From: Ignatzschineria indica
GTDB taxonomy: Bacteria; Pseudomonadota; Gammaproteobacteria; Cardiobacteriales; Wohlfahrtiimonadaceae
Length of the DNA stretch: 64,000 nucleotides
Reading direction: 5' to 3'
NCBI RefSeq assembly: GCF_003121925.1
Contig: NZ_QEWR01000002.1
Location: 1,116,001 to 1,180,000, forward strand
Made by a program: the position numbers and the translations under genes. The number at the start of each line of letters is the position of its first letter. Position 1 is the stretch's first letter. The notes below the pieces were generated by a model that worked only from the letters and a program-made list of their open reading frames with translations, did no database searches and was not told the DNA's origin. This document shows, in pieces, positions 38,118 to 48,430 of the stretch.

Positions 38118-38731
38118 GAGTACAACTCTACTACTAATGACTCGTTAATATCTGCTGGTAAATCTGAACGCTCAGGAACACGCTTAAACTCGCCTTCCAT
38201 TTTTGTTTTATCAACCGAAACCCAATCAACTAGGCCATTTGCTTCTGCTAATTCCATTGCATATGCAATTCTTGCTTGCTTTTTAGAACGCTCACGAATA
38301 GCAACTACATCACTTGCTTTCAGCTGATATGAAGGGATATTAACCTTCTCACCATTTACTAAAATTGAATTATGACTTACTAACTGACGTGCTTCTGCAC
38401 GAGTTGAAGCAAAGCCCATACGATAAACAACGTTATCTAAGCGGCACTCAAGGATCTCTAAAAGATTCTCACCTGTAGAACCTTTACGACGATCTGCTTC
38501 TTTATAGTAAAGATGGAATTGTTTCTCTAACAATCCATACATTCTTTTTAACTTCTGTTTTTCACGTAACTGTAAACCGTAGTCAGATGTACGACCTGGT
38601 TTTGCACCATGCTGTCCAGGTGCTCTGTCATGCTTACATTTTGATTCGAAAGAACGTGCGCCAGATTTCAAGTGGAGATCTGTGCCTTCACGTCTTGCTA
38701 ATTTACATTTTGGGCCAATATAACGTGCCAT
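38111..38731 (-). CDS. rpsD: 30S ribosomal protein S4
   Basis: Primary 16S rRNA-binding protein, and in E. coli the translational repressor of the alpha operon. The 206 residues match exactly the usual length. It begins [24 protein letters not shown] and contains the S4 RNA-binding domain [40 protein letters not shown]. Order: rpsK, rpsD, rpoA. Confidence 0.98.
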   Translation of the reverse strand: MARYIGPKCKLARREGTDLHLKSGARSFESKCKHDRAPGQHGAKPGRTSDYGLQLREKQKLKRMYGLLEKQFHLYYKEADRRKGSTGENLLEILECRLDNVVYRMGFASTRAEARQLVSHNSILVNGEKVNIPSYQLKASDVVAIRERSKKQARIAYAMELAEANGLVDWVSVDKTKMEGEFKRVPERSDLPADINESLVVELYSK

Positions 38732-38759
38732 GACTATCTATACTCCTTAAAAATTTATA

Positions 38760-39149
38760 TTATACTCTGCGCTTTTTCGGCGGACGGCAACCATTGTGTG
38801 GAATGGGAGTTACGTCAGAAATACTTGTGATTTTATAGCCAATCGCGTTAAGTGCACGAACTGCTGAATCACGTCCTGGACCAGGTCCGCTGATATTTAC
38901 GTCTAAATTTTTAAGACCATATTCTTGCGCTACTGTACCAGCTCTTTCTGCTGCTACTTGAGCTGCGAATGGAGTAGACTTTCTTGAACCACGGAAGCCT
39001 GAGCCACCAGCAGTTGCCCATGAAAGTACATTTCCTTGACGATCAGAGATAGTCACGATTGTGTTGTTGAATGATGCTTGAACATGTGCGATACCGTCAA
39101 CAACACTTCTTTTAACGCGCTTACGCGTTTTTACTGAAGGTTTTGCCAT
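38760..39149 (-). CDS. rpsK: 30S ribosomal protein S11
   Basis: Platform protein of the small subunit. The 129 residues match E. coli. Signatures are [42 protein letters not shown] and the C-terminal [15 protein letters not shown]. Located 20 bp after rpsM. Confidence 0.98.
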   Translation of the reverse strand: MAKPSVKTRKRVKRSVVDGIAHVQASFNNTIVTISDRQGNVLSWATAGGSGFRGSRKSTPFAAQVAAERAGTVAQEYGLKNLDVNISGPGPGRDSAVRALNAIGYKITSISDVTPIPHNGCRPPKKRRV

Positions 39150-39169
39150 TTTACATTTTCCCTAACAAA

Positions 39170-39523
39170 TTATTTAACAAGTCTTCTTGGACCTTTACGA
39201 GTACGTGCATTAGTTTTGGTGCGCTGTCCTCTTAAAGGTAAACTACGACGATGACGAATACCACGATAGCATCCGAGATCCATTAAACGTTTAATGTTTA
39301 ATGATACTTCGCGACGCAAATCACCTTCTACAGTATATTCACCAACTTGAGCTCGTAGTGCATCAACTTGCTCATCTGTTAAGTCTTTTACTTTTGTCGT
39401 TGGGTCAACATTTGCCGCTGCACAGATTGCTGCCGCACGAGTTGGACCAACACCATAAATTGATTGCAGTGAAATAATCACATGCTTTGCTACTGGTATA
39501 TTAATACCTGCTATACGTGCCAT
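39170..39523 (-). CDS. rpsM: 30S ribosomal protein S13
   Basis: Head protein contacting the P-site tRNA and L5. The 117 residues (118 in E. coli) start [26 protein letters not shown] and end [17 protein letters not shown]. First gene of the classical alpha operon. The 68-bp gap before it carries a minus-strand TATAAT (39541-39546). The gap is shorter than the pseudoknotted S4-control leader of E. coli, so that mode of control is not evident here. Confidence 0.98.
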   Translation of the reverse strand: MARIAGINIPVAKHVIISLQSIYGVGPTRAAAICAAANVDPTTKVKDLTDEQVDALRAQVGEYTVEGDLRREVSLNIKRLMDLGCYRGIRHRRSLPLRGQRTKTNARTRKGPRRLVK

Positions 39524-39591
39524 ATAAATCCTATCCTAATATTATATCAAGCAGAGCATTCTACCTGATAAATTAAAATTACTCAATACTA

Positions 39592-39705
39592 TTAACCTTG
39601 GCGTTGTTTATGACGTCCATCTTCACAGATAACACGTACAACACCAGCGCGTTTAACAATCTTACATTTGCGACAAATTTTCTTAACTGACGCTCTTACT
39701 TTCAT
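39592..39705 (-). CDS. rpmJ: 50S ribosomal protein L36
   Basis: A 37-residue protein that is easily missed by length cutoffs. It reads [17 protein letters not shown] and ends [13 protein letters not shown]. The zinc ligands Cys11, Cys14, Cys27 and His32 are all present, so this is the zinc-binding (C+) form. Located between secY (21-bp gap) and rpsM, the standard place. Confidence 0.97.
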   Translation of the reverse strand: MKVRASVKKICRKCKIVKRAGVVRVICEDGRHKQRQG

Positions 39706-39726
39706 TCTTAACTCCAATATATTTTA

Positions 39727-41151
39727 CTAAAAGTTTGGTGGGGTACCATTCAATGCTGAACTAATATTTGCTTTTTTCATTAAAGACTCATACTGCTGAG
39801 ACATTAATAATGCTTGAATTTGTGTTACTAAATCCATTACGACTACAACAGCAATCAGGATCGAGGTTCCACCGAAGTACATTTGTACAGGACTTATACC
39901 ATTAAAGAATTCAGGCAATAGACAGATAATTGTAATATAGAGCGAACCCCATAAAGTAATTCGAGTTAATACTCTATCTAAATATTGCGATGTATGAATT
40001 CCAGGGCGAATGCCAGGTATAAAACCGCCATTTCTCTTTAAGTTTTCTGCTGTCTCTTTAGAGTTGAACTGCAATGCAGTGTAGAAGAAACAGAAGAAGA
40101 TTATAAGTGCCGCAAATAATATCATATATGCAGGCTGACCTATAGAGAAATACTTCACTCCGTAAAATCCGAGCTTATTAAGTGTCAAGGATACATAATA
40201 GCTAAAGCTCCCCCAAAGCCCTGTATCCGCGTCAGTCAATTCTGGCACATTAACTTTGCTTAAACCGGTACTAATGGTGTAAACAAAGGATAGGAACGCA
40301 GAACCGAAGATTGCCGGTATAACTCCCGACATATTGAGTTTTAATGGCAGATGGTTAGTTTGATTACCAACCGTCATCATTCTACCTTGCTGTCTTCTTG
40401 CATATTGAATTGTAATACGGCGCTGACCACGCTCAATAAAGACAATCACAAAAATTACAGCCAATACAAGCAAGAATAGAACAACTAATAACAACCACAT
40501 TGCACCACCTTGTGTGGTAGCAGTCTCAAATAGGAACGCAACCGATGAAGGTACGCCCATTAGAATGCTTGCAAAGATGATCATTGAAATACCATTACCG
40601 ATACCTCTTTCTGTAATCTGCTCACCCAACCAAACGAGGAACATTGTTCCTGTTACGAGTGTTAGCGTTGAAAGTGTAACGAATAGGACTGGCGGTATAA
40701 CTACCAATTCGGCATTTACAAACCCACCATTCATGATCGCGATTGAATAAACAATCCCCTGCACAACCCCGAAAGCAATAGTCATGTAGCGAGTGTACTG
40801 AGTCATCTTACGACGCCCTGCCTCACCCTCTTTTTTGAGTTGTTCGAGAGGAGCATACACTACTGATAACATCTGAATAACAATCGAAGCTGTAATATAC
40901 GGCATTACACCTAGCATAAACACAGACATCTTCTCAAATGCACCACCTGAGAAGAGATTAATCATTGCAGATATACCACCTTGTTGCCCTTGTTGATCCA
41001 TTACCTCCGAAAGCGTAACAGCATCAATACCTGGCAGTGTAATATAGACCCCAATTCTATAGACTACTAATGCCAAGACTAAAAACCATAGTCTTGACAA
41101 GAGTCCTGAAAAACGTCCGAGGTTATTAGCCCCTACTTGATTTCTTTGCAT
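39727..41151 (-). CDS. secY: preprotein translocase subunit SecY
   Basis: Pore subunit of the SecYEG channel, with ten membrane helices. The 474 residues exceed E. coli SecY (443). Signatures include YRIGVYITLPGID, FSGGAFEKMSVFMLGVMPYITASI, EGEAGRRKMTQYTRY, GEQITERGIGNGISM, ERGQRRI and ALQFNSKETAENLKRNGGFIPGIRPG. The extra length lies mostly in the periplasmic loop around residues 290-325 (STGLSKVNVPELTDADTG...). It follows rplO by 2 bp. Confidence 0.97.
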   Translation of the reverse strand: MQRNQVGANNLGRFSGLLSRLWFLVLALVVYRIGVYITLPGIDAVTLSEVMDQQGQQGGISAMINLFSGGAFEKMSVFMLGVMPYITASIVIQMLSVVYAPLEQLKKEGEAGRRKMTQYTRYMTIAFGVVQGIVYSIAIMNGGFVNAELVVIPPVLFVTLSTLTLVTGTMFLVWLGEQITERGIGNGISMIIFASILMGVPSSVAFLFETATTQGGAMWLLLVVLFLLVLAVIFVIVFIERGQRRITIQYARRQQGRMMTVGNQTNHLPLKLNMSGVIPAIFGSAFLSFVYTISTGLSKVNVPELTDADTGLWGSFSYYVSLTLNKLGFYGVKYFSIGQPAYMILFAALIIFFCFFYTALQFNSKETAENLKRNGGFIPGIRPGIHTSQYLDRVLTRITLWGSLYITIICLLPEFFNGISPVQMYFGGTSILIAVVVVMDLVTQIQALLMSQQYESLMKKANISSALNGTPPNF

Positions 41152-41153
41152 AT

Positions 41154-41588
41154 TTACTCTTCAACAGAGCCGCCCGCAGCCTCAATAGCCGCTTTAGCCC
41201 CTTTAGTAACACGAATACCTTTTAAGGTGACCGCTCTATTGATCTCACCAGAAAGCATAACTTTTGCGCGCTCATATTTCGCTGGAAGAATATTGCTCTC
41301 AATAAGTGATGCCATAGTGATCTCATTACCCTCTACTTTATTAAGTGCTGATAATGGTACTTCTGCAGTCACTAAACCAATTTGTGAATTGAAACCCACT
41401 TTTGGCAATCTTCTTTGTAAAGGTTGTTGTCCACCTTCGAACCCAACTTTATGGTAACCACCTGATCTAGAGTGTTGACCTTTATGACCACGACCCGCTG
41501 TCTTACCTAAGCCAGAACCACAACCACGGCCTACACGTTTTGGGTTAGTTTTACTACCAAACGCAGGTTTTAATGTATTTAATTTCAT
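41154..41588 (-). CDS. rplO: 50S ribosomal protein L15
   Basis: Late-assembly large-subunit protein. The 144 residues from the ATG at 41588 equal the E. coli length. Signature: [20 protein letters not shown] followed by [24 protein letters not shown]. An in-frame start at 41606 would add six residues not found in the family. Confidence 0.97.
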   Translation of the reverse strand: MKLNTLKPAFGSKTNPKRVGRGCGSGLGKTAGRGHKGQHSRSGGYHKVGFEGGQQPLQRRLPKVGFNSQIGLVTAEVPLSALNKVEGNEITMASLIESNILPAKYERAKVMLSGEINRAVTLKGIRVTKGAKAAIEAAGGSVEE

Positions 41589-41606
41589 TTGTTTACCTAT
41601 CCCCAA

Positions 41607-41786
41607 CTACTCAACTTTAAGCAAGTAAGCTACTTTGTTAATCATCCCCATATTTTCAGGAGTGGCAGCAACCTCTACTGTATGATGAAGACGACGTAAA
41701 CCTAAACCTTTTACACAATCACGATGTGATTGAAGTCGGCTATTAGTACTCTTTACAAGCGTTACTTTTACAGTTTTCTGTGTCAT
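41607..41786 (-). CDS. rpmD: 50S ribosomal protein L30
   Basis: A 59-residue protein too short for common ORF cutoffs. It reads [19 protein letters not shown], then [32 protein letters not shown], the full L30 pattern. It sits 3 bp after rpsE and 18 bp before the rplO start, its normal place. Confidence 0.97.
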   Translation of the reverse strand: MTQKTVKVTLVKSTNSRLQSHRDCVKGLGLRRLHHTVEVAATPENMGMINKVAYLLKVE

Positions 41787-41789
41787 GAC

Positions 41790-42308
41790 TTACCCTCTTA
41801 TCTCCTCAACAGATTTGCCACGTTTTGCAGCAATCTCTTCTGGAGTTTGCATTGCAGCTAAACCTTTAATTGTTGCTTGCACAACGTTTACAGGGTTACG
41901 TGAGTTCTGACATTTAGCAAGTACATCTTTTACACCAGCTACTTCGAACACTGCACGCATCGCACCACCTGCAATTACCCCTGTACCTTCAGATGCAGGC
42001 TGCATATAGACACGAGCCGCATTATGAATACCTGTTACAGAGTATTGCAGTGTACCACCATTTAAAGAAACTGTCTTGATATTACGTTTAGCTTGCTCAA
42101 TCGACTTTTTGATTGCAACAGGCACTTCTTTTGCCTTCGCATAACCGTAACCCACTTTACCATTACCATCACCTACTACAGTAAGTGCAGCAAAAGCAAA
42201 TTGTCTACCACCCTTTACTGTCTTAGATACACGGTTTACTGTAACAAGCTTCTCTTGGTAACCATCTGCAGCTACCGCTGCATTTTGATTTTCAACTTTT
42301 GTAGTCAT
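41790..42308 (-). CDS. rpsE: 30S ribosomal protein S5
   Basis: Small-subunit protein important for mRNA entry and fidelity. The 172 residues (167 in E. coli) contain the S5 double-stranded RNA-binding region [46 protein letters not shown] and the C-terminal fold domain. The N-terminus [17 protein letters not shown] is slightly extended. Confidence 0.98.
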   Translation of the reverse strand: MTTKVENQNAAVAADGYQEKLVTVNRVSKTVKGGRQFAFAALTVVGDGNGKVGYGYAKAKEVPVAIKKSIEQAKRNIKTVSLNGGTLQYSVTGIHNAARVYMQPASEGTGVIAGGAMRAVFEVAGVKDVLAKCQNSRNPVNVVQATIKGLAAMQTPEEIAAKRGKSVEEIRG

Positions 42309-42324
42309 TTAATTTCCTTCCTTA

Positions 42325-42678
42325 TTAAAACTCTAATCCAGCTTCTCTAGCTGCATCCGCTAGAGCTTTAACGCGGCCATGATATTTAAATCCAGAGCGA
42401 TCAAATGCAACATTAGTTACACCAGCTGCTTTTGCTTTTGCAGCGATATCTTTACCAACTACAGCAGCAGCATCAACGTTACCACCATTTTTGATCTGAG
42501 ATTTAACATCTGCTACAAGCGTTGAACTCGCAGCTAACACTTTATTATCTGTACCACTAATTACTTGTGCATAGATATGACGAGGAGTTCTATGTACGGT
42601 TAAACGATCAACCATCAACTCTCTCATTTTGATACGAGCTTTAAGGCTTCTTCTGTATCTTGCGTCTCTTTTTTTCAT
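42325..42678 (-). CDS. rplR: 50S ribosomal protein L18
   Basis: 5S rRNA-binding protein. The 117 residues from the ATG at 42678 equal the E. coli length; [13 protein letters not shown] and [26 protein letters not shown] are signatures. A GTG three codons upstream (42687) is part of AGGTGAGAACG, which instead works as the Shine-Dalgarno site for the chosen ATG. Confidence 0.97.
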   Translation of the reverse strand: MKKRDARYRRSLKARIKMRELMVDRLTVHRTPRHIYAQVISGTDNKVLAASSTLVADVKSQIKNGGNVDAAAVVGKDIAAKAKAAGVTNVAFDRSGFKYHGRVKALADAAREAGLEF

Positions 42679-42687
42679 CGTTCTCAC

Positions 42688-43224
42688 CTATTTCTTCTTA
42701 ACTTCTTTCAATGAAACAACTTCATCTGAATAACGAACGCCTTTACCTTTATATGGCTCAGGTGGTCTGTAGGCTCTGATTTTAGCCGCAACTTGACCAA
42801 CTACTTGCTTATCAACACCCTTAATCACAACTTCTGTTTGTGTAGGAGTTTCACAAGTAACACCTTCTGGCATAGCGTGAACGATGGGATGTGAGAAACC
42901 GAGTGTAAGATTCAAGTTTGAACCTTGTGCTGCAGCACGGTATCCAACACCATTTAAGATAAGCTTTCTTTCGAAACCTTCAGAAACACCGATAACTAAG
43001 TTACTTACTAAAGAACGCATTGTTCCTGCAATTGCGTAACTACCTTTGCTCTGCTCTAAATCAGGTACGATTACTAATTCCGAACCTTCTTGTTTAATCC
43101 CTACAGATGAATGAAGTTGAAGACTATTTTCACCCTTAGGACCTTTTGCTTTTACATTATTTCCAGAGATTGTGATTTCAACACCCGCTGGAACAGTAAT
43201 ATTCTGTTTAGCTACACGTGACAT
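42688..43224 (-). CDS. rplF: 50S ribosomal protein L6
   Basis: Large-subunit protein near the sarcin-ricin loop and factor-binding site. The 178 residues (177 in E. coli) include [32 protein letters not shown], and the C-terminal [22 protein letters not shown]. It overlaps none of its neighbours; the gap to rpsH is 13 bp. Confidence 0.98.
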   Translation of the reverse strand: MSRVAKQNITVPAGVEITISGNNVKAKGPKGENSLQLHSSVGIKQEGSELVIVPDLEQSKGSYAIAGTMRSLVSNLVIGVSEGFERKLILNGVGYRAAAQGSNLNLTLGFSHPIVHAMPEGVTCETPTQTEVVIKGVDKQVVGQVAAKIRAYRPPEPYKGKGVRYSDEVVSLKEVKKK

Positions 43225-43237
43225 CCTAACCCCCTAA

Positions 43238-43636
43238 TTAAGCTACAACGCAGATCACTTCCCCACCGAGCGATAAAGATCTCGCCTTGTGGTCAGTCAT
43301 CATGCCTTGTGAAGTTGAAACAATCGCAATACCTAAACCACCTAAAACTTGTGGTAAGCTATTTTTATCACGATATACACGGAGGCTTGGCTTACTTACA
43401 CGCTCAATACGCTCAATAACAGCCTTACCTTGATGATACTTAAGTGTAAGCACTAATTTTTTATTAGAAGCTTTATCACCAGCAACATCGATTGATGCGA
43501 TGTAACCTTCTTCAAGAAGCACATCAGCGATAGATTTTTTTACGTTAGAGAAAGGAATCTCTACGTTTACTTTTTCAGAAACTTGCGCATTACGAATGCG
43601 GGTTAGCATATCTGAAATTGGATCATGCATACTCAT
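43238..43636 (-). CDS. rpsH: 30S ribosomal protein S8
   Basis: Central-domain assembly protein, and in E. coli the translational repressor of the spc operon. The 132 residues start [18 protein letters not shown] and end [31 protein letters not shown]. If S8 control is conserved, its target would be the hairpin pair ahead of rplE about 0.9 kb upstream in the same operon. Confidence 0.98.
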   Translation of the reverse strand: MSMHDPISDMLTRIRNAQVSEKVNVEIPFSNVKKSIADVLLEEGYIASIDVAGDKASNKKLVLTLKYHQGKAVIERIERVSKPSLRVYRDKNSLPQVLGGLGIAIVSTSQGMMTDHKARSLSLGGEVICVVA

Positions 43637-43648
43637 TATAAAATTCTC

Positions 43649-43954
43649 CTACCAGCTAGCTTTTCTTAAGCCAGGAATATCACCACGCATAGTGATTTCT
43701 CTTAACTTGTTTCTTCCAAGACCGAACTTACGGTATACACCATGAGGTCTGCCTGTAATACTACAACGTCTACGACGTCTAGATGGAGAAGAATCTCTTG
43801 GTAATTTTTGAAGTGCGACAACTGCTGCTTCTTTCTCTTCTGCAGTAGCGTCGACACTAATAATAATCTTTTTTAACTGCTCGCGTTTTTCAGCATACTT
43901 AGCAACAAGCTCAGCACGCTTCTTTTCACGATTAACCATTGATACTTTAGCCAT
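43649..43954 (-). CDS. rpsN: 30S ribosomal protein S14 (zinc-free form)
   Basis: The 101 residues equal the E. coli length and lack the CxxC-CxxC zinc motifs of the short form. Signatures: [63 protein letters not shown]. Located between rplE and rpsH. Confidence 0.98.
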   Translation of the reverse strand: MAKVSMVNREKKRAELVAKYAEKREQLKKIIISVDATAEEKEAAVVALQKLPRDSSPSRRRRRCSITGRPHGVYRKFGLGRNKLREITMRGDIPGLRKASW

Positions 43955-43971
43955 AATTTCCTGCTTTATAA

Positions 43972-44514
43972 TTAATTACGAAATGGGAAGTTGAAAGCGC
44001 TTAATAAAGCTTTTGCTTCTTTGTCAGTCTTCGCAGTTGTTGCGATACTAATGTCCATCCCACGTGTAGCATCTACTTTCTCATATTCGATTTCAGGGAA
44101 AACGATCTGTTCTTTGATACCAAAGTTATAGTTTCCTGCACCATCAAATGAGCGTGCACTTACACCGCGGAAGTCACGTACTCGAGGTAAAGAGATATTA
44201 ATTAAGCGATCTAAAAATTCATACATAGTTGTACGACGTAATGTTACACGGCAACCGACAGGCCAACCATCACGAATCTTAAATCCAGCAACCGATTTTC
44301 TTGAAAGGGTCACTTGTGCTTTTTGTCCTGCAATAGCAGTTAACTCTGCTACGGCATTATCCATAATTTTCTTATCAAGTACCGCTTCACCAACACCCAT
44401 ATTTAAAGCGATCTTAGTGATTTTTGGCACTTCCATAGGATTAGTGTAGCCAAACTCTTCGATAAGTTTTGGTACTACAACTTCATCATAATACTGTTTT
44501 AATCTTGCTTTCAT
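43972..44514 (-). CDS. rplE: 50S ribosomal protein L5
   Basis: 5S rRNA-binding protein at the central protuberance. The 180 residues from the ATG at 44514 match the family (179): [57 protein letters not shown], and [23 protein letters not shown]. The frame is open up to 44571, but those residues are unlike L5 and lie in a hairpin; TTGAGGAATATC gives an excellent ribosome site for the chosen ATG. The 105-bp gap ahead is unusual for this operon. Confidence 0.97.
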   Translation of the reverse strand: MKARLKQYYDEVVVPKLIEEFGYTNPMEVPKITKIALNMGVGEAVLDKKIMDNAVAELTAIAGQKAQVTLSRKSVAGFKIRDGWPVGCRVTLRRTTMYEFLDRLINISLPRVRDFRGVSARSFDGAGNYNFGIKEQIVFPEIEYEKVDATRGMDISIATTAKTDKEAKALLSAFNFPFRN

Positions 44515-44526
44515 GATATTCCTCAA

Positions 44527-44570
44527 TGCCAAACGGATATGTCTTTTAATGCGATACATCCTGTTTGGCA
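44527..44570 (-). promoter_or_regulatory. leader hairpin just upstream of rplE, candidate S8 control site
   Basis: On the minus strand, TGCCAAAC pairs with GTTTGGCA (8 bp, perfect) and the stem continues as GGATGT with ACATATCC (one bulged A) around a loop of about 13 nt. The Shine-Dalgarno site of rplE follows immediately. In E. coli the S8 repressor site is at this same gene junction; the sequence-level S8 motif has not been verified here. Confidence 0.55.
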
Positions 44571-44591
44571 CAGTAATTATTTATAAAATAA

Positions 44592-44628
44592 GCTGGCTAT
44601 AATAGCAAAAGTATTTAAACTAGCCAAC
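44592..44628 (-). other. second hairpin at the end of rplX
   Basis: GTTGGCTA and TAGCCAGC pair (one G-U) around a 21-nt A/U-rich loop. The 5' arm includes the last rplX codons and its stop. It is followed by TTATTTTATAAA, so a weak terminator or processing site is possible. Confidence 0.5.
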
Positions 44629-44955
44629 TTTTTTATTTGTAGATTTAAAAACTCTTTCACGAACGAATTTTACTTTACCATTTTCATCTTTAGTTTCAGT
44701 AACTTCGATCTTGATTTTATCTTGTTTTTTCGTCTCGGGATTATAAATCATCACGTTAGAGAGATCGATGAAAGATTCTTGCTCTACCTTACCACCCTCG
44801 ATTCCGAGTTGTGGGTTTGGTCTAACATGCTTAGTTACTTTATTAGCACCAGCAACTTTCACACGCCCATCTTTCACTTCAAGCACGCTACCACGATGCC
44901 CTTTACTGCTTCCCGCGATTACTACAACTTCATCACCTTTACGGATTTTTGACAT
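44620..44955 (-). CDS. rplX: 50S ribosomal protein L24
   Basis: Assembly-initiator protein of the large subunit. The 111 residues (104 in E. coli) contain the KOW motif KIRKGDEVVVIAGSSKGHRGSVLEV and ANKVTKHVRPN. The C-terminus is a little longer (FVRERVFKSTNKKVG). Located between rplN and rplE. Confidence 0.97.
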   Translation of the reverse strand: MSKIRKGDEVVVIAGSSKGHRGSVLEVKDGRVKVAGANKVTKHVRPNPQLGIEGGKVEQESFIDLSNVMIYNPETKKQDKIKIEVTETKDENGKVKFVRERVFKSTNKKVG

Positions 44956-44973
44956 ATTTAATAATCCTCTTTA

Positions 44974-45342
44974 CTAGATAACTTCAGGCGCAAGCGAAAT
45001 AATTCTCATGAACTTCTCACCACGTAACTCACGAGTCACTGGGCCAAAGATACGAGTTCCGATCGGATCCAAGTTATTATTAAGAAGTACAGCAGCGTTA
45101 CCATCAAATTTAATTAATGAACCATCTTGGCGACGAACACCTTTACGAGTTCTTACTACTACTGCATTATACACATCACCTTTTTTAGCACGTCCGCGTG
45201 GAATAGCCTCTTTAACAGAAACTTTGATTACATCCCCAACGGTAGCATATCGACGATGTGAACCGCCAAGAACTTTGATACACATTACTTTACGTGCACC
45301 AGAGTTGTCAGCTACGTCTAAAACTGTCTGCGTCTGAATCAT
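44974..45342 (-). CDS. rplN: 50S ribosomal protein L14
   Basis: Large-subunit protein at the subunit interface. The 122 residues (123 in E. coli) begin [28 protein letters not shown] and include [13 protein letters not shown]. It follows rpsQ after 2 bp, so no separate spc promoter gap exists between them. Confidence 0.98.
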   Translation of the reverse strand: MIQTQTVLDVADNSGARKVMCIKVLGGSHRRYATVGDVIKVSVKEAIPRGRAKKGDVYNAVVVRTRKGVRRQDGSLIKFDGNAAVLLNNNLDPIGTRIFGPVTRELRGEKFMRIISLAPEVI

Positions 45343-45344
45343 TA

Positions 45345-45614
45345 TTAACCTCTCGACTCTTCAACTACACGAACTAAATCCCAAGTTTTTTTCTTAGAAA
45401 TAGGACGTACTTGTTTTATTTCAACGATATCACCGATGTTACATGTATTCGCTTCATCGTGCGCATAGAACTTAGTAGAGCGCTTCACATACTTTTTGTA
45501 TTTAGGATGCTTTACTAATCTTTCTACATATACAGTAATGGTTTTATCACTCTTATTCGATACAACTGTACCAATAACGGTACGAGCGTGTTGCTGTTCA
45601 ATAGCAGTAGTCAT
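45345..45614 (-). CDS. rpsQ: 30S ribosomal protein S17
   Basis: Primary 16S rRNA-binding protein. The 89 residues include [42 protein letters not shown] and [17 protein letters not shown]. It shares one base with the rpmC stop codon. Confidence 0.98.
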   Translation of the reverse strand: MTTAIEQQHARTVIGTVVSNKSDKTITVYVERLVKHPKYKKYVKRSTKFYAHDEANTCNIGDIVEIKQVRPISKKKTWDLVRVVEESRG

Positions 45615-45823
45615 TATTTACCACCCTCTTTCATTTCACCAAGTACTGTGTTAATTCTCGCGATTTGTCTACGAGACTCTTTGAACTGGTGTGACTTTGA
45701 TAGCTGACCAGTCGCCTTTTGCATACGGAGATTGAACAAACCGCGTTGTAAATCAAGTTTTTCATTTCTTAATTCTTCAACCGATTTATCTCTCAATTGA
45801 GCTGCTTTAGATACTTTACTCAT
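45614..45823 (-). CDS. rpmC: 50S ribosomal protein L29
   Basis: Exit-tunnel protein that helps dock nascent-chain factors. The 69 residues (63 in E. coli) hold the family core [32 protein letters not shown] and VRR-like [13 protein letters not shown]. The N-terminus MSKVSKAAQ is six residues longer than in E. coli; ATG at 45823 has AGAGGTAAAAAG ahead of it. Confidence 0.97.
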   Translation of the reverse strand: MSKVSKAAQLRDKSVEELRNEKLDLQRGLFNLRMQKATGQLSKSHQFKESRRQIARINTVLGEMKEGGK

Positions 45824-45837
45824 GACTTTTTACCTCT

Positions 45838-46251
45838 TTAAAGAACTGTACGTTCAGCAAACGCTGTTTTAACAGATAGCTTTGCAGAAGCAAGTCTAAA
45901 TGCTTCACGAGCAACAGTTTCCGTGACACCTTCAATTTCAAAAAGCACACGACCTGGTTGAACTTTTGCTACCCAGTACTCAACGTTACCTTTACCACTA
46001 CCCATTCGAACTTCTAATGGCTTACCAGTAATTGGCACATCGGGGAAAACACGGATATAAACTTTACCACCACGACGGATATAACGAGTAATCGCACGAC
46101 GCGCTGCTTCGATTTCACGAGCATTGATGCGACCATTTTCTGTAGACTTTAAGCCAAATTCACCGAAGTCTACCTTATTACCTGCTGCCGCAACTCCACG
46201 GTTACGACCTTTACGCATTTTTCTAAATTTAGTACGTTTTGGTTGCAACAT
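45838..46251 (-). CDS. rplP: 50S ribosomal protein L16
   Basis: Protein close to the A-site tRNA. The 137 residues (136 in E. coli) start [19 protein letters not shown] and contain [19 protein letters not shown] and [27 protein letters not shown]. The Arg hydroxylated in E. coli lies in the conserved RMGSGKG segment region. Confidence 0.98.
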   Translation of the reverse strand: MLQPKRTKFRKMRKGRNRGVAAAGNKVDFGEFGLKSTENGRINAREIEAARRAITRYIRRGGKVYIRVFPDVPITGKPLEVRMGSGKGNVEYWVAKVQPGRVLFEIEGVTETVAREAFRLASAKLSVKTAFAERTVL

Positions 46252-46253
46252 GA

Positions 46254-46946
46254 TTACTCACCTTTCCTTCTTCTGTTTCTTTTCTTAGGTACCGCTTCTT
46301 CTTGTTCTACAGCAAGGTAATCAAATACTTCACCTTTGTAGATCCAAACTTTAACGCCCAAGATACCATAAGTTGTTAATGCTTCTGCTGTTCCGTAATC
46401 AATATCTGCACGGAATGTATGGAGAGGAACACGCCCTTCTCTATACCACTCAGTACGAGCAATTTCCGCACCATTTAAACGGCCAGATACGTTAACACGA
46501 ATACCTTCAGCACCTAAACGCATAGTATTAGTTACCGCACGACGCATAGCTCTTCTGAACATTACACGACGCTCTAATTGCTGAGCAATTCCCTCTGCAA
46601 CTAAATACGCATCTAACTCAGGCTTTCTTACCTCCTGGATTGATACATGTACTGGACAACCCATGATCTCTGAAAGCTCTTTACGTAAGATTTCAATATC
46701 TTCGCCTTTTTTCCCAATAACAACACCAGGACGAGCTGTATGAATAACAACTTGCGCTGATTTTGAAGGACGGCTGATATGAATCTTAGAAACAGCAGCA
46801 CCTGCTAATTTCTTTCTTAAAAACTCTCTAACCTTAAAGTCAGATTCAATAAACTCAGGGAAAGTCTTAGAATCCGCGTACCAACGCGAATTCCAGTCTT
46901 TTGAGATCCCTAAGCGTATACCGGTTGGATTTACTTTTTGACCCAT
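46254..46946 (-). CDS. rpsC: 30S ribosomal protein S3
   Basis: Head protein with an mRNA-entry helicase role. The 230 residues (233 in E. coli) show [27 protein letters not shown], the KH motif [17 protein letters not shown], and [31 protein letters not shown]. The basic C-terminus [10 protein letters not shown] is shorter than in E. coli. Confidence 0.98.
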   Translation of the reverse strand: MGQKVNPTGIRLGISKDWNSRWYADSKTFPEFIESDFKVREFLRKKLAGAAVSKIHISRPSKSAQVVIHTARPGVVIGKKGEDIEILRKELSEIMGCPVHVSIQEVRKPELDAYLVAEGIAQQLERRVMFRRAMRRAVTNTMRLGAEGIRVNVSGRLNGAEIARTEWYREGRVPLHTFRADIDYGTAEALTTYGILGVKVWIYKGEVFDYLAVEQEEAVPKKRNRRRKGE

Positions 46947-46962
46947 TTTGACTTACTCCTAA

Positions 46963-47295
46963 TTAAGCTTCAGCAACGATTACTGTGATGTGACTTGTCT
47001 TCTTAAGAATACGGTCTCCACGACCTTTTGCACGTGGGCGCATTCTCTTAAGAAGAGGACCCTCGTCAACCATAATAGTTTTCACATAGAGGTTGTCGAT
47101 ATCCGCACCAAAGTTATTCTCAGCATTTTCCATTGAAGAAACTAATACTTTAAGAATAAGATCTGCAGCTTTTTTGTCGCTAAATTGTAACAAAGTAAGT
47201 GCACGATCAACTGGTAGTCCACGGACCTGATCTGCAACTAAGCGCGCTTTCTGAGGAGAAATTCGCGCATGGCGATGTACTGCTCTACTTTCCAT
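46963..47295 (-). CDS. rplV: 50S ribosomal protein L22
   Basis: Exit-tunnel wall protein whose loop can contribute to macrolide resistance. The 110 residues equal E. coli. Signatures: [25 protein letters not shown] and [23 protein letters not shown]. Confidence 0.98.
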   Translation of the reverse strand: MESRAVHRHARISPQKARLVADQVRGLPVDRALTLLQFSDKKAADLILKVLVSSMENAENNFGADIDNLYVKTIMVDEGPLLKRMRPRAKGRGDRILKKTSHITVIVAEA

Positions 47296-47309
47296 GTTTT
47301 ATCTCCTTA

Positions 47310-47582
47310 TTAACGTGCTTTTTTATCTGCAGCATGACCGCGATAAGTACGAGTGACAGCAAACTCACCTAACTTATGACCAATCATATTTTCAGTAATT
47401 AAAATCGGCACATGAATTTTTCCATTGTGTACGGCAATTGTAAGTCCAATCATTTCTGGTAGGATCATTGAGCGACGTGACCAGGTCTTAATTGGACGAC
47501 GATTATTTGACGCTACAGCTTCATCTACTTTCTTTTGTAGATGATGATCGATAAATGGACCTTTCTTTATAGAACGTGGCAT
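47310..47582 (-). CDS. rpsS: 30S ribosomal protein S19
   Basis: Head protein paired with S13. The 90 residues (92 in E. coli) read [43 protein letters not shown] and [22 protein letters not shown]. Confidence 0.98.
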   Translation of the reverse strand: MPRSIKKGPFIDHHLQKKVDEAVASNNRRPIKTWSRRSMILPEMIGLTIAVHNGKIHVPILITENMIGHKLGEFAVTRTYRGHAADKKAR

Positions 47583-47605
47583 ATTTTACCCTTTATTCGA
47601 TTTAA

Positions 47606-48430
47606 TTATTTAGTACGACGACGAACAATGTACTTACTTGTACGCTTGTTAGTACGTGTCTTGTAACCTTTAGTAGGTTGACCCCAAGGCGTCACAGGAT
47701 GTCTACCACCCTTAGTACGACCTTCACCACCACCGTGTGGATGGTCTACCGGGTTCATCGCAGCTCCACGAGTTTGTGGTCTAACACCAGCCCAACGACT
47801 TGCACCGGCTTTACCTAACACACGAAGGCTATGCTCTCCATTACTTACAACACCAACGGTCGCTTTACAATCAGAGAGAACCTTACGAATTTCACCTGAA
47901 CGTAAACGTAATGTAGAGTACTCACCCTCTTTAGCGATAAGTTGTACTGAAGTACCTGCTGAACGTGCTAATTGAGCACCTTTACCAGGCTTCATCTCAA
48001 CACAATGTACTGTCGTACCAATTGGAATATTGCGAAGTGGTAGAGAGTTACCTGCTTTGATGGGCGCATTTGGACCAGCAAACAATACATCACCCACCTC
48101 TACTTTTGCAGGAGCGATAATGTAACGACGTTCACCATCTACATAGCAAAGAAGTGCAATGTGTGCGGTACGGTTTGGATCGTACTCAATTCTCTCAACT
48201 TTTGCCGGAATATTCTCTTTATTACGTTTAAAGTCAATCAAACGATAATGTTGTTTATGACCACCACCACGATGACGTGAAGTAATACGTCCATCATTAT
48301 TACGGCCGCCGGTTCTATGCTGACCTTCTACTAATGGAGCATATGGTTTACCTTTATGAAGGCCTGGCGTTACAACCTGAATTAGTGAGCGACGACCTGG
48401 TGAAGTTGGTTTAGCTTTTTTTATACTCAT
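47606..48430 (-). CDS. rplB: 50S ribosomal protein L2
   Basis: Large-subunit protein needed for subunit joining and peptidyl transfer. The 274 residues (273 in E. coli) include [43 protein letters not shown] and the C-terminal [23 protein letters not shown] with its conserved His. It shares one base with rplW. Confidence 0.98.
   Translation of the reverse strand: MSIKKAKPTSPGRRSLIQVVTPGLHKGKPYAPLVEGQHRTGGRNNDGRITSRHRGGGHKQHYRLIDFKRNKENIPAKVERIEYDPNRTAHIALLCYVDGERRYIIAPAKVEVGDVLFAGPNAPIKAGNSLPLRNIPIGTTVHCVEMKPGKGAQLARSAGTSVQLIAKEGEYSTLRLRSGEIRKVLSDCKATVGVVSNGEHSLRVLGKAGASRWAGVRPQTRGAAMNPVDHPHGGGEGRTKGGRHPVTPWGQPTKGYKTRTNKRTSKYIVRRRTK

Noticed and set aside
39524-39591. E. coli-type S4 pseudoknot leader ahead of rpsM
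   Set aside because: The gap is only 68 bp and I could not match the known alpha-leader sequence or its helices; only a TATAAT hexamer is visible.
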